Counted from the first letter of the stretch, positions 15,961 to 25,789 are shown. The stretch is 64,000 bases of DNA from Pseudomonas orientalis (GCF_022807995.1 NZ_CP094351.1:5441501-5505500), one strand, 5' to 3'. Made by a program: numbers and translations. Notes: a model not told the origin generated them from the sequence alone.

Positions 15961-17802
15961 ATGCCTGATTACCGCTCGAAAACATCCACCCACGGCCGCA
16001 ACATGGCCGGCGCGCGCGCATTGTGGCGTGCCACGGGGATGAAGGATGACGACTTCAAGAAGCCGATCATCGCGATTGCCAACTCGTTCACTCAGTTTGT
16101 ACCGGGCCACGTCCACCTCAAGGACCTGGGCCAACTGGTCGCCCGTGAGATCGAACGCGCCGGTGGCGTGGCAAAAGAATTCAACACCATCGCCGTGGAC
16201 GACGGCATCGCCATGGGCCATGACGGTATGCTGTACTCCCTGCCGAGCCGCGAGATCATCGCCGACTCCGTGGAGTACATGGTCAACGCCCACTGCGCCG
16301 ACGCCATCGTGTGCATCTCCAACTGCGACAAGATCACCCCCGGCATGCTGATGGCCGCCCTGCGCCTGAACATCCCGGTGATCTTCGTCTCCGGCGGCCC
16401 GATGGAAGCCGGCAAGACCAAACTCGCCTCCCACGGCCTCGACCTCGTCGACGCCATGGTAATCGCCGCCGATTCCAGCGCGTCTGACGAGAAGGTCGCG
16501 GAATACGAGCGCAGCGCGTGCCCGACCTGCGGTTCGTGCTCCGGCATGTTCACCGCCAACTCGATGAACTGCCTGGTGGAAGCCCTGGGCCTGGCCTTGC
16601 CGGGCAACGGTTCCACACTGGCCACCCACAGCGACCGCGAGCAACTGTTCCTGCAGGCCGGCCGAACCATCGTCGAGCTGTGCAAGCGTTACTACACCGA
16701 GAACGATGAGTCGGTGCTGCCGCGCAATATCGCCAACTTCAAGGCGTTCGAAAACGCCATGACCCTGGACATCGCCATGGGCGGTTCCACCAACACCATC
16801 CTGCATTTGCTGGCCGCCGCCCAGGAAGCCGAGATCGATTTCGATCTGCGCGACATCGACCGCCTGTCCCGTCACGTGCCGCAACTGTGCAAGGTCGCGC
16901 CGAACATCCAGAAGTACCACATGGAAGACGTGCACCGTGCCGGCGGGATCTTCTCGATCCTCGGCTGCCTGGCCCGTGGCGGCCTGTTGCACACCGACCT
17001 GCCGACCGTGCACAGCACGTCCCTCGCCGAAGGCATCGCCAAGTGGGACATCACCCAGACTGACGACGAAGCCGTGCACACCTTCTTCAAGGCCGGCCCC
17101 GCAGGCATCCCGACCCAGACCGCGTTCAGCCAGTCGACCCGTTGGGACACCCTGGACGATGACCGTGAAAACGGTTGCATCCGCAGTGTCGAGCACGCCT
17201 ACTCCCAGGAAGGCGGCCTGGCCGTACTGTACGGCAACATCGCCCTCGACGGCTGCGTGGTGAAGACCGCCGGCGTGGACGAGTCCATCCACGTCTTCGA
17301 AGGCCGCGCCAAGATCTACGAAAGCCAGGACAGCTCGGTACGCGGCATCCTCGCCGACGAAGTGAAAGAAGGCGACATCGTGATCATCCGCTACGAAGGC
17401 CCCAAAGGCGGCCCGGGTATGCAGGAGATGCTCTACCCCACGTCGTACCTGAAGTCCAAAGGCCTGGGCAAAGCCTGCGCGCTGCTGACCGATGGCCGTT
17501 TCTCCGGCGGCACCTCTGGCCTGTCCATCGGCCACGCGTCGCCGGAAGCCGCTGCCGGCGGCGCGATTGGCCTGGTGCAGGATGGCGACAAGGTGCTGAT
17601 CGACATTCCGAACCGCTCGATCAACCTGTTGATCAGCGATGAAGAACTGGCGGCACGCCGGGTTGAGCAGGACAAGAAAGGCTGGAAACCGGTGGAGAAG
17701 CGTCCACGTAAAGTGACCACCGCATTGAAGGCTTATGCGCTGCTGGCGACCAGTGCCGATAAAGGTGCTGTGCGTAACAAGGCGATGCTTGACGGTTTGT
17801 AA
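15961..17802 (+). CDS. ilvD: Dihydroxy-acid dehydratase
   Basis: This 613-residue Fe-S dehydratase makes 2-ketoisovalerate and 2-keto-3-methylvalerate for valine and isoleucine. Cluster cysteines lie in ISNCDKITPGM and CPTCGSCSGMFTANSMNC; the C-terminal GRFSGGTSGLSIGHASPEAA is the family's active-site loop. Length is standard for the long (E. coli-type) IlvD. It stands alone and ends in a strong terminator. Confidence 0.98.
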   Translation: MPDYRSKTSTHGRNMAGARALWRATGMKDDDFKKPIIAIANSFTQFVPGHVHLKDLGQLVAREIERAGGVAKEFNTIAVDDGIAMGHDGMLYSLPSREIIADSVEYMVNAHCADAIVCISNCDKITPGMLMAALRLNIPVIFVSGGPMEAGKTKLASHGLDLVDAMVIAADSSASDEKVAEYERSACPTCGSCSGMFTANSMNCLVEALGLALPGNGSTLATHSDREQLFLQAGRTIVELCKRYYTENDESVLPRNIANFKAFENAMTLDIAMGGSTNTILHLLAAAQEAEIDFDLRDIDRLSRHVPQLCKVAPNIQKYHMEDVHRAGGIFSILGCLARGGLLHTDLPTVHSTSLAEGIAKWDITQTDDEAVHTFFKAGPAGIPTQTAFSQSTRWDTLDDDRENGCIRSVEHAYSQEGGLAVLYGNIALDGCVVKTAGVDESIHVFEGRAKIYESQDSSVRGILADEVKEGDIVIIRYEGPKGGPGMQEMLYPTSYLKSKGLGKACALLTDGRFSGGTSGLSIGHASPEAAAGGAIGLVQDGDKVLIDIPNRSINLLISDEELAARRVEQDKKGWKPVEKRPRKVTTALKAYALLATSADKGAVRNKAMLDGL

Positions 17803-17814
17803 CCGTCACCCATG

Positions 17815-17847
17815 AAAATGCCCCGCACTTGGCGGGGCATTTTTTTG
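17815..17847 (+). terminator. Intrinsic terminator of ilvD
   Basis: ATGCCCCGC-ACTTG-GCGGGGCAT followed by seven T residues, starting 13 bp after the ilvD stop. Confidence 0.92.
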
Positions 17848-17882
17848 CCTGGAGATCACCCCCAAGACCCATGAAGATCAAA

Positions 17883-17972
17883 TGTGGGAGGGGGCTTGCT
17901 CCCGATAGCAGAGGGTCAGGCAATTTATGAGCTGCGTGACCCACCGCCATCGGGAGCAAGCCCCCTCCCACA
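17883..17972. repeat. Canonical REPIN, 90 bp, variant arms
   Basis: Both arms carry the paired change GCTTGCTCCCGAT for GCTTGCCCCCGAT, so the hairpin stays symmetrical. It lies between convergent ilvD and the pchP-like gene. Confidence 0.87.
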
Positions 17973-17993
17973 TTTTTTACCGCGTCCGGCCTG

Positions 17994-19052
17994 TTACTGG
18001 ATGTCTTCCGGCTTGACGATCACCCAGTTCTTGTCCGCGGTCACCGGCAACCCTTCCTTGGCCTGCGCCGCAGCGTGCTTGGCGATCATGCCGTCAAGCT
18101 GGGTCATGTATTTGTCCTTGCGGTTGATCCACAGGTGAATGCCGCCCTTGGCCACATCCACGTCGTGGAACAGCATGTAGCCATCACTGGTCGGCGTGTC
18201 GCCGCCAACGATCACCGGTTTTTTCCATTCGTCGATATAGGTGAGGATCGCCGCATGCTTGCCGGCCATCCAGGTCGCCGGGGTCCATAGGTAGGGTGTC
18301 AGTTCCAGGCCAAGGTTGGCCTTCTCGTCATACTTGCCGGCGGCAATCTGTTTGCGCGCGGTGGTCAGTTCACCTGTGTTGCGGTCCTTGAGCAAGGTGG
18401 TCACGCCGATCACATTCTCGGGTTTGACGTTGTAGCCGTACTTCGGATCGGCGGCGACCATGCGCACCAGTTCCTCGGAAGCGGCCGTCATCACATACAC
18501 CTCGATGCCGTTTTCCATCAGTTTGTTGTACAGCTCGGCCTGGCCGGTGAAAACTTTCGGTGGCTGCACCTCGGAATTTTTCACCGTATCGCCTTCAAAA
18601 TAGCTGACCGGAACGGGTTTTCCGGAGGCCATCAGCTCGTCGACCTGGACCTTGAGTTCCTTGAGGGTGAACCCGGAAAACACCTGGGCCACCCACGGAT
18701 AGCACACCATGTCGTCCACTTCGCAGAGGCGATAGTAGTAACTGAACAGACTTTCCTTATGGTCGGCGGTGTCTTTGAACGGCATAAGCTTGAGCGACGG
18801 ATCAAGACTCTCGCGGGTGATCAGGCCCTTGTTTTCCATGTACGGCAGCAGCGACTCTTCAAGGTCGTAGCGGTAGCTGGTGTTGTCCATGTCAAACACC
18901 GCGAAGTTACCCTTGTTGGCGTTGGCGGCGATCATCTCGTTCAGTTGTTTGGCGGCAGGCGCCGGCCAGTGTTTCAACTCGGTGGCGGCGAACGCCTGGC
19001 TGGCGAGCCCGAGGCAGAGAGCGGCGGCAAGCAATTTCGGCGCGAGCTTCAT
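17994..19052 (-). CDS. pchP: Phosphorylcholine phosphatase, HAD superfamily
   Basis: This 352-residue periplasmic enzyme has an N-terminal signal peptide (cleavage near SQAFA-A). The HAD nucleophile motif is DMDNT at 54-58. Motif II lies in YVMTAAS and the acidic motif in VIVGGDTPTSDGYML. It closely resembles P. aeruginosa PchP, which releases choline from phosphorylcholine during growth on phosphatidylcholine products. It is a single gene, divergent from the cystine symporter across 242 bp. Confidence 0.88.
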   Translation of the reverse strand: MKLAPKLLAAALCLGLASQAFAATELKHWPAPAAKQLNEMIAANANKGNFAVFDMDNTSYRYDLEESLLPYMENKGLITRESLDPSLKLMPFKDTADHKESLFSYYYRLCEVDDMVCYPWVAQVFSGFTLKELKVQVDELMASGKPVPVSYFEGDTVKNSEVQPPKVFTGQAELYNKLMENGIEVYVMTAASEELVRMVAADPKYGYNVKPENVIGVTTLLKDRNTGELTTARKQIAAGKYDEKANLGLELTPYLWTPATWMAGKHAAILTYIDEWKKPVIVGGDTPTSDGYMLFHDVDVAKGGIHLWINRKDKYMTQLDGMIAKHAAAQAKEGLPVTADKNWVIVKPEDIQ

Positions 19053-19294
19053 AAGCGTTTTCTTCCTGAGTGAAAGATATCGACGCTAACAAATCCCTGT
19101 GACAGTTCTCGCGTTGAGCACGACCGCCTGCATCCTGATTCCGCCACGGGCGTATGTCTAAGCGGCAAATGCTTATTCCAAAAACGACAGTCGCCATTCC
19201 ATATCGGTATTAAATCAATATATTTCAAGCTGTTAGGCTTCCCGGTTCGCAATCGCAGGCTCATGCGATGGGCTGCCTTCTCAACGGAGCTTCA

Positions 19295-20686
19295 ATGAAT
19301 CTTCCCCTGATTCTCAACTTACTGGTGTTCGTGGCCCTGTTGCTGGGCCTGGCACAAACCGGCCGCACGAACTGGAGCCTCGCCAAAAAGGTTCTGTTCG
19401 CCCTGGTGCTTGGCGTGGTATTCGGCGTGGTGCTGCATGCCATCTATGGGGCCGGTCACCCGGTGCTCAGGGCCTCCATCGGCTGGTTCGACCTGGTCGG
19501 TAACGGCTATGTGCAACTGCTGCAAATGATCGTGATCCCGCTGGTGTTCGCCTCGATCCTCAGTGCCGTGGCGCGTCTGCACAACGCCTCGTCCCTGGGC
19601 AAGATCAGCTTCCTGACCATCGGCACCCTGCTGTTCACCACCGCGATCGCAGCGCTGATCGGTATCGGCCTGACCAACCTGTTCGGCCTGACCGCCGAAG
19701 GGCTGGTCGCCGGCACTCAGGAAATGGCGCGCCTGCAAGTGATCCAGAACGATTACGCGGGCAAGGTCGCCGACCTGAATATCCCGCAGCTGTTGCTGTC
19801 GTTCGTGCCGGCCAACCCGTTCGCCGACCTGGCCCGGGCCAAACCGACGTCTATCATCAGCGTGGTGATTTTCGCCGCATTCCTGGGCGTTGCCGCGTTG
19901 CAACTGCTCAAGGATGACGTGGAAAAAGGCCAGAAGGTGCTCAACGCCATCGACACCCTGCAAGCCTGGGTGATGCGCCTGGTGCGCCTGGTCATGAAGT
20001 TGACCCCGTACGGTGTTCTGGCGCTGATGACCAAGGTGGTCGCCAGCTCCAACCTGCAGGACATCATCAAGCTCGGCAGTTTTGTCGTGGTGTCGTACCT
20101 GGCCCTGGGCCTGATGTTTGTGGTGCACGGCCTGTTGCTGTCGCTGGCCGGGGTCAACCCGCTGCGCTTCTTCCGCAAGGTCTGGCCGGTACTGACTTTT
20201 GCCTTTACCAGCCGCTCCAGCGCCGCCTCGATCCCCTTGAGCATCGAAGCACAGACACGCCGCCTGGGCATCCCGCAGTCCATTGCCGGTTTCGCCGCCT
20301 CGTTTGGCGCGACCATCGGCCAGAACGGCTGTGCCGGGCTCTATCCCGCGATGTTGGCGGTAATGGTCGCGCCCACCGTCGGCATCAACCCGCTGGACCC
20401 GCTGTGGATCGCGACGCTGGTCGCGATTGTGACCCTGAGTTCGGCCGGCGTGGCGGGCGTGGGCGGCGGCGCGACCTTCGCGGCGTTGATCGTGCTGCCG
20501 GCCATGGGCTTGCCGGTGTCATTGGTGGCGTTGCTGATTTCCGTGGAGCCGCTGATCGACATGGGCCGCACGGCGCTGAACGTGAATGGCTCGATGACGG
20601 CGGGGGCGATTACCAGCCAGATCATGGGGCAGACGGACAAGGCGTTACTGGATGCCGATGAGCATGCTGAATTAGCTCAGGTCTGA
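19295..20686 (+). CDS. tcyP: L-cystine symporter, dicarboxylate/amino acid:cation symporter family
   Basis: This 463-residue membrane protein has about eight hydrophobic helices and the re-entrant-loop motifs of the DAACS/GltPh fold (TSRSSAASIPLSIEAQ, shown in part; GATIGQNGCAGLYPAMLAV in part). The overall pattern fits the sodium-dependent cystine transporter TcyP/YdjN better than C4-dicarboxylate carriers. The upstream region has an AT-rich TATTAAATCAATATATTT that could be regulatory; CysB control is only a guess. Confidence 0.85.
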   Translation: MNLPLILNLLVFVALLLGLAQTGRTNWSLAKKVLFALVLGVVFGVVLHAIYGAGHPVLRASIGWFDLVGNGYVQLLQMIVIPLVFASILSAVARLHNASSLGKISFLTIGTLLFTTAIAALIGIGLTNLFGLTAEGLVAGTQEMARLQVIQNDYAGKVADLNIPQLLLSFVPANPFADLARAKPTSIISVVIFAAFLGVAALQLLKDDVEKGQKVLNAIDTLQAWVMRLVRLVMKLTPYGVLALMTKVVASSNLQDIIKLGSFVVVSYLALGLMFVVHGLLLSLAGVNPLRFFRKVWPVLTFAFTSRSSAASIPLSIEAQTRRLGIPQSIAGFAASFGATIGQNGCAGLYPAMLAVMVAPTVGINPLDPLWIATLVAIVTLSSAGVAGVGGGATFAALIVLPAMGLPVSLVALLISVEPLIDMGRTALNVNGSMTAGAITSQIMGQTDKALLDADEHAELAQV

Positions 20687-20695
20687 TAGAGCGCT

Positions 20696-20767
20696 ATCGG
20701 GGGCAAGCCCCCTCCCACATTTTGATGTGTGAATACATTCAAGTGTGGGAGGGGGCTTGCCCCCGAT
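20696..20767. repeat. Inverted-arrangement REP pair
   Basis: REP arms have GTGGG ends facing inward around a short spacer that again contains GTGTGAATACATTCAAG. It lies between convergent tcyP and folA. Confidence 0.8.
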
Positions 20768-20771
20768 GCTT

Positions 20772-21284
20772 TTAAGCTTTCTCCCAGACTTCAAAGTTGT
20801 AAGCCGGTTTATCCCCTTCGGCCGGGTTCTCCACATTCGACACCAGCTTCCACTGGTTCGCATCAAACGCCGGAAACCACGCATCCCCTTCCGGGCTCAA
20901 CGCCACCCGCGTGAGGTACAGGCGATCCGCCTGTTCCAGCCCCTGAGCATACAACTGCGCGCCGCCGATCAACATCAGCTCGTCCGCGCCCTGGGCCTTG
21001 GCCCACTCCTCGGCACGCTCTACCGCCGCTTCCAGTGACGAAAAAACTTCCGCACCTTCAAGCACCAGGTCGGTCTGACGGCTGACCACAAGGTTCAGCC
21101 GCCCCGGCAACGGTCGCCCCAGGGAATCCCAGGTCTTGCGCCCCATGATGATCGGCTTGCCCAGGGTGGTGGCCTTGAAATACTTGAAATCCCCCGGCAA
21201 ATGCCAGGGCATGCTGTTGTCGACGCCGATCACACGGTTTTCACCGAGGGCTGCGATCAGGCTTAAAGGGAGAGTTTTTTTCAT
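20772..21284 (-). CDS. folA: Dihydrofolate reductase
   Basis: This 170-residue enzyme reduces dihydrofolate with NADPH and is the trimethoprim target. PWHLPGDFKYFK, MGRKTWDSLGRPLPGR and the IGGAQLYAQGL segment are all present. The ATG at 21284 gives the normal N terminus MKKTLPLSLIAALGENRVIG. It is divergent from the DUF2868 gene, with 90 bp between starts. Confidence 0.97.
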   Translation of the reverse strand: MKKTLPLSLIAALGENRVIGVDNSMPWHLPGDFKYFKATTLGKPIIMGRKTWDSLGRPLPGRLNLVVSRQTDLVLEGAEVFSSLEAAVERAEEWAKAQGADELMLIGGAQLYAQGLEQADRLYLTRVALSPEGDAWFPAFDANQWKLVSNVENPAEGDKPAYNFEVWEKA

Positions 21285-21374
21285 GGCGACGAGAATACCA
21301 GAGCCCCGCGCAGCTTTCCCCAACAGGGTGCACAGCGGTTATGCTCCAACCTCACCAACACAACAGGACAGCGC

Positions 21375-22754
21375 GTGACTGCACTGAACCCGCTGCAAAA
21401 ACTCTGGCTGACCGAAACCGTGCGCCTGCGCGAAGAACACGCCGGGCCTCTGGAAGATCTCGAAGCCAATCGCCTGGCCCGCACGGCCGGTGGCGACCTG
21501 CCGACGCGCATCCAGCAGCGCGCCCTGCACCTGGCCGAACGCGACGGTCTCACCACCGCCCTCGGTCGTTGGCTGCAGGGCGCGCGCCTGGCGCTGGTGC
21601 TACTGGCGATCGTCGCGGTGATCAGCGGCGCCGGCCTGGCATTTGCCGCGCTGGGTAACGGTCTAGCCCCGGTGAATGTGTTCTGGGCCCTGGGCAGCCT
21701 GCTCGGCCTGAACCTGATCCTGCTGCTCAGTTGGGCCCTGGGCCTGCTGTTTGCCGGCGAACACAGCGCCAGCCTTGGGCAACTGTGGTTGTGGCTCAGC
21801 GAGAAACTGGCGCGCGATACCAAGGCCGCGCAGCTGGCCCCGGCGCTGCTGCTGTTGCTACAGCGCCAGAAGCTCAATCGCTGGGCAATCGGCGTTCTGG
21901 TCAACAGCCTGTGGTTGCTGGCGTTGCTCAGCGCCATGCTGGTTTTGCTGATGCTGCTCGCCACCCGGCGCTACGGCTTTGTGTGGGAAACCACCCTTCT
22001 CGGTGCGGATACCTTCATCGCCGTCACCCAGGCCCTCGGCACCCTCCCCGCCCTGCTGGGCTTCAATGTACCGACGGTCGACATGATCCGCGCCAGCGGC
22101 GATTCCGCGCTGAATATCGAAAGCGCCCGTCAGGCCTGGGCTGCCTGGCTGGTGGGCGTGCTGCTGGTCTACGGCCTGCTGCCCCGGGCGGTCCTCGCTT
22201 TGCTCTGTTTGTGGCGCTGGAAGATCGGACGTGCGGCGTTGCGCCTGGACCTCAACCTGCCCGGCTATGCCCAACTGCGCGAACGCCTGATGCCTAGCAG
22301 CGAACGCCTTGGAGTCAACGATGCCGCACCCGAACAGCTGCACCACGTCAGCGGCGGCGTCAGCAATATGGAAAGCGACGGCGCCCTGCTGGTGGCCATC
22401 GAGCTGGACGATCAGCACCTGTGGCCACCGAAACTGCCTGGCAACGTACAAAACGCCGGTATCCTCGACAGCCGTGAATCGCGAAACAAGCTGCTGGAAC
22501 AACTCAGCCGATTCCCGCCCGCGCGCCTGGCCATCGTCTGCGACCCGCGCCGCTCGCCCGACCGTGGCAGCCTGGCGCTGATCGCCGAACTGGCACGCAG
22601 CGCCACCGCCACCCGTGTATGGCTGCTGCAGGCGCCGCCCGGCCAGGCGCTGGACGCCGAGCGCCTGGGCGACTGGCACAGCGCGCTGCAACAGCTTGAG
22701 CTGCCCTTCGCCGACTGCGCCCCATTGAACTGGCTGGAGAGCGGTCATGACTAA
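21375..22754 (+). CDS. DUF2868 domain membrane protein
   Basis: This 459-residue protein has a soluble N-terminal part, several membrane helices (about residues 75-135, 175-205 and 255-280) and a soluble C-terminal half. It matches the DUF2868 family, always encoded next to a DUF3482 GTPase. It starts with GTG at 21375. The last 8 bp overlap the GTPase gene, so the two are translationally coupled and probably form one membrane complex. The function is unknown. Confidence 0.82.
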   Translation: MTALNPLQKLWLTETVRLREEHAGPLEDLEANRLARTAGGDLPTRIQQRALHLAERDGLTTALGRWLQGARLALVLLAIVAVISGAGLAFAALGNGLAPVNVFWALGSLLGLNLILLLSWALGLLFAGEHSASLGQLWLWLSEKLARDTKAAQLAPALLLLLQRQKLNRWAIGVLVNSLWLLALLSAMLVLLMLLATRRYGFVWETTLLGADTFIAVTQALGTLPALLGFNVPTVDMIRASGDSALNIESARQAWAAWLVGVLLVYGLLPRAVLALLCLWRWKIGRAALRLDLNLPGYAQLRERLMPSSERLGVNDAAPEQLHHVSGGVSNMESDGALLVAIELDDQHLWPPKLPGNVQNAGILDSRESRNKLLEQLSRFPPARLAIVCDPRRSPDRGSLALIAELARSATATRVWLLQAPPGQALDAERLGDWHSALQQLELPFADCAPLNWLESGHD

Positions 22755-24114
22755 CCCCCTGAAGCTCGCCGTGGTCGGCCATACCAATGTGGGCAAGACC
22801 TCGCTGCTGCGCACCCTGACCCGCGACGTGGGCTTTGGCGAAGTCTCCCATCGTCCCAGCACCACGCGGCATGTGGAAGGCGCACGCTTGTCGGTGGACG
22901 GCGAAGCCTTGCTGGAGTTGTACGACACGCCGGGCCTGGAAGATGCCATCGCCCTGCTCGACTACCTGGAACGTCTGGACCGCCCCGGCGAACGTCTCGA
23001 CGGCCCGGCACGCCTGGCGCGGTTCCTGGAGGGCAGCGAGGCGCGCCAGCGTTTCGAGCAGGAAGCCAAGGTGCTACGCCAATTGCTGGCCTCGGATGCG
23101 GGCCTGTATGTGATCGATGCCCGCGAACCGGTGCTGGCCAAGTATCGCGATGAGCTGCAAGTGCTGGCCAGTTGCGGCAAACCCTTGCTGCCGGTGCTTA
23201 ATTTTGTCAGCAGCGCCGACCATCGCGAACCGGACTGGCGCGAAGCCCTGGCCCGCCTCGGCCTGCATGCGCTGGTGCGTTTCGACAGCGTGGCGCCGCC
23301 GGAAGATGGCGAACGCCGATTGTATGAAAGCCTGGCCCTGCTGCTGGAAACTGCGCGGCCACAGTTGGAGCGGCTGATCCTCGATCAGCAGGCCCAGCGC
23401 CAGGCCCGCCAGCAAAGCGCCGCACGCTTGATCGCCGAACTGCTGATCGACTGCGCTGCCTGCCGCCGCAGTGTAGTCACTGAAGATGAGCAGCAAGCCA
23501 TTGGCGATCTACGCAAAGCGGTGCGTCAGCGGGAACAGAAGTGCGTTGAAGCCCTGCTCAAACTGTTCGGCTTCCGCCCGCAGGATGCCGCTGCCAGCGA
23601 CTTGCCGCTGCTGGATGGACGCTGGGGCGATGACTTGTTCAACCCCGAAACCCTCAAGCAGCTCGGCGTGCGGGTCGGCGGTGGAATCGCCGCGGGCGCC
23701 GCTGCCGGTGCTGGCGTGGATCTCTTGGTCGGTGGCCTGACCCTTGGCGCTGCTGCGCTGGCCGGCGCGATCGCCGGCGGTGCCCTGCAGACCGCACGCA
23801 GTTACGGCAGCCGCCTACTGGGCAAGATCAAGGGCCAGCGCGAGCTGACCGTCGACGACAGCGTGCTGCGCCTGCTCGCCCTGCGCCAACGCCAACTGCT
23901 CAAGGCCCTGAACCTGCGCGGGCATGCGGCGATGCACAGCATCAAGGTCGACACGCCCCAGGATAAAACCTGGCGCGAAGGCAAGCTGCCAGACGCGTTG
24001 AACAGGGCTCGAGCCTATCCGCAGTGGTCATCCCTCAACCCGCATCCCAAACTGAGCCAGGCCGAGCGTCAGGAGCAAATCGAGGCGCTGGCTCAGCGGC
24101 TGGACGCATCCTGA
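22747..24114 (+). CDS. DUF3482 GTPase with glycine-zipper membrane segment
   Basis: This 455-residue protein has an N-terminal G domain: G1 GHTNVGKTS (about residues 11-19), a switch PSTTRHVEG and G3 DTPGLED. A canonical NKxD G4 is not clear; the corresponding region reads LNFVSSAD. Near residues 310-350 there is a run of glycine-alanine zipper repeats (VGGGIAAGAAAGAG, AGAIAGGAL) that looks membrane-inserting. It overlaps the DUF2868 membrane gene. The family is conserved in proteobacteria but uncharacterised as far as I know. Confidence 0.82.
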   Translation: MTNPLKLAVVGHTNVGKTSLLRTLTRDVGFGEVSHRPSTTRHVEGARLSVDGEALLELYDTPGLEDAIALLDYLERLDRPGERLDGPARLARFLEGSEARQRFEQEAKVLRQLLASDAGLYVIDAREPVLAKYRDELQVLASCGKPLLPVLNFVSSADHREPDWREALARLGLHALVRFDSVAPPEDGERRLYESLALLLETARPQLERLILDQQAQRQARQQSAARLIAELLIDCAACRRSVVTEDEQQAIGDLRKAVRQREQKCVEALLKLFGFRPQDAAASDLPLLDGRWGDDLFNPETLKQLGVRVGGGIAAGAAAGAGVDLLVGGLTLGAAALAGAIAGGALQTARSYGSRLLGKIKGQRELTVDDSVLRLLALRQRQLLKALNLRGHAAMHSIKVDTPQDKTWREGKLPDALNRARAYPQWSSLNPHPKLSQAERQEQIEALAQRLDAS

Positions 24115-24665
24115 TCCGCCAGCAGTCGCAGAGCCTTGGCCTTGAGCACTTCAAGGTCCAGCAACGAGACGTGCATCTGCTTGGCCTGTTCGTCCCAATG
24201 GCGCATGCGCAGGCTGATGTGACAGAGCGGGTCCTGCTCGAACGCCAGCGCTTGCTGCGCGGTCATCACGCCGCCCTGGTACGCCAGCGTACGGCGGCTG
24301 GCCTCGCTTAACCGTGCGTAATAGTCCGGCTGGGTGAAGGTAAGGTAACGCTTGGCTTGTACGTGATACTCCACCAACCTCGCCATGCGTTCGCTGAAGC
24401 CTGCACGGCGCAGATAATCTGCACCCAGCCGCTCATGGCCGAGCACGCCATAACCGCCCATGCCCTCGCCGCCCTGACCGCACAGGTGGCCGATATCGTG
24501 GAAGAACGCCGCCAGCACCACCTCATCGTCGAAACCTTCGACCATCGCACACTGCGCGGCCTGGGACATGTGCTCGATCTGCGACACCGGCTCGCCGATA
24601 TAATCCGTCGTGCCATGCCGTTCGTACAGGCCGAACAGCTCGGCAATCAAGCGCTCCCGACTCAT
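24093..24665 (-). CDS. phnZ: PhnZ-like HD oxygenase, aminophosphonate catabolism
   Basis: This 190-residue HD-domain protein resembles PhnZ, the mixed-valence diiron oxygenase that splits (R)-2-amino-1-hydroxyethylphosphonate to glycine and phosphate. Y22, E25, H32, H56 and D57 match PhnZ residues Y24, E27, H34, H58 and D59 with identical spacing (YIGEPVSQIEH; FFHDIGH). The Tyr/Glu lid pair separates PhnZ-type oxygenases from ordinary HD phosphohydrolases. The ATG overlaps the flavoprotein stop (TGATG). Its end overlaps the convergent GTPase gene by 22 bp. No PhnY gene is present nearby. Confidence 0.82.
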   Translation of the reverse strand: MSRERLIAELFGLYERHGTTDYIGEPVSQIEHMSQAAQCAMVEGFDDEVVLAAFFHDIGHLCGQGGEGMGGYGVLGHERLGADYLRRAGFSERMARLVEYHVQAKRYLTFTQPDYYARLSEASRRTLAYQGGVMTAQQALAFEQDPLCHISLRMRHWDEQAKQMHVSLLDLEVLKAKALRLLADQDASSR

Positions 24666-25789
24666 CAGGCCGGCCCCCACACTGTGGTGATATTTCGCTC
24701 GGCCATCGCCGGCCCCACGCTCATGCCCACACCGGTATGCATCAACGCGACGCTGATGCCCGCAGCCGCCTGGACAAACGAAAACGGCGCGGGCCCACGC
24801 GAGCCATACACGCCCTGCCAACGCTCCACCACCTGGATCTTGCAGCCCAGGGTCTGCTCGGCCAGTTCGATCAGCCAGTCATCGACCCGTTCGGCGTTGA
24901 AAGGCGATGCATCGCTGCCGTACTCGTGGGAATCGCCGATGATCAGCTCGCCATGGGGCGTAGGGCTGATCAGCAGATGGATGCCGTGTGCGTGCAGGTG
25001 CGGCGTTTCGCGCAGGATCTGCGCCTGTACCGCTGCGGCCTCGGGTAGATCGGCAAACGCGCCGTAATGCACGCAGCTGAGGCCGGTCAGCAAGGCATGT
25101 TGCAGGTTCAGATTCAACGCCGGCCGCGCCCGCAGCATTTGCAGGCGGCACACTTGCGGGTTGAGCGCGGCGATCGATTCGGCCAGCAGGGTCTGGTAGT
25201 CGTGGCCGGAACACACAATGATCTGCTCGCCGCGAAAACACCCCGCCGTACTGTGCAATTGGCCCGGTTCGACGTCACGCACCAGGGTGGAAAAGTGAAA
25301 CTCCACGTTCAGCGCTTGAGCCAGGTAGTTGATCAGCGCCGGGATCGCTTCACGCGAGTAGAGTTGCTGATCGTCCCTGCCGTGCAGCGCGGCGCGGTGA
25401 TGGCGGAACTGGCCGCCGTACAGGTCGTTCAATGCCGCGCCTCGCAGCAGCTCGACGTTGTAGCCGTGCTCGCGGGCGCGCCCGGCGCAGAAGGCTTGGA
25501 GCAGGTGCTCTTCGGCTTCGGTGCGGGCGAACAGGTAGGAACCATTGCGCTTGAGCGCAAGGCCGGCCACCTGCGCCCAATGCCCCCAGATATCATGGCT
25601 TTCCCTTGCCAGGTCGAGCATCGGCCCCGGCGGTTGGCCGGTGACCAGCGCCTGGCCGAAGTTGCGCACCGAGGCGCCCTGGGGCGTGGCGCTGCGTTCG
25701 AAGACCTTGACCTTGAGGCCGCGTCTGGCGGCGGCGTAGGCGTGGGACAGGCCGAGGATGCCGGCGCCGACAATCAGTAAATCTGTCAT
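24665..25789 (-). CDS. FAD-dependent oxidoreductase of phosphonate operons (TIGR03364 type)
   Basis: This 374-residue flavoprotein of the D-amino-acid/glycine oxidase fold has an N-terminal dinucleotide motif IVGAGILGLSHAYAA. The C-terminal SVALMHTGVGMSVGPAMAER is typical of this clade, which is associated with phosphonate gene clusters. An amine oxidation of an aminoethylphosphonate-like compound is the proposed family role. It lies between the substrate-binding protein gene and the PhnZ-like gene on one strand. The exact substrate cannot be read from sequence. Confidence 0.8.
   Translation of the reverse strand: MTDLLIVGAGILGLSHAYAAARRGLKVKVFERSATPQGASVRNFGQALVTGQPPGPMLDLARESHDIWGHWAQVAGLALKRNGSYLFARTEAEEHLLQAFCAGRAREHGYNVELLRGAALNDLYGGQFRHHRAALHGRDDQQLYSREAIPALINYLAQALNVEFHFSTLVRDVEPGQLHSTAGCFRGEQIIVCSGHDYQTLLAESIAALNPQVCRLQMLRARPALNLNLQHALLTGLSCVHYGAFADLPEAAAVQAQILRETPHLHAHGIHLLISPTPHGELIIGDSHEYGSDASPFNAERVDDWLIELAEQTLGCKIQVVERWQGVYGSRGPAPFSFVQAAAGISVALMHTGVGMSVGPAMAERNITTVWGPA

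Noticed and set aside
15940..17535. A 531-codon minus-strand frame opposite ilvD
   Set aside because: It is a shadow of the ilvD coding frame with no recognisable domain and no start signals.
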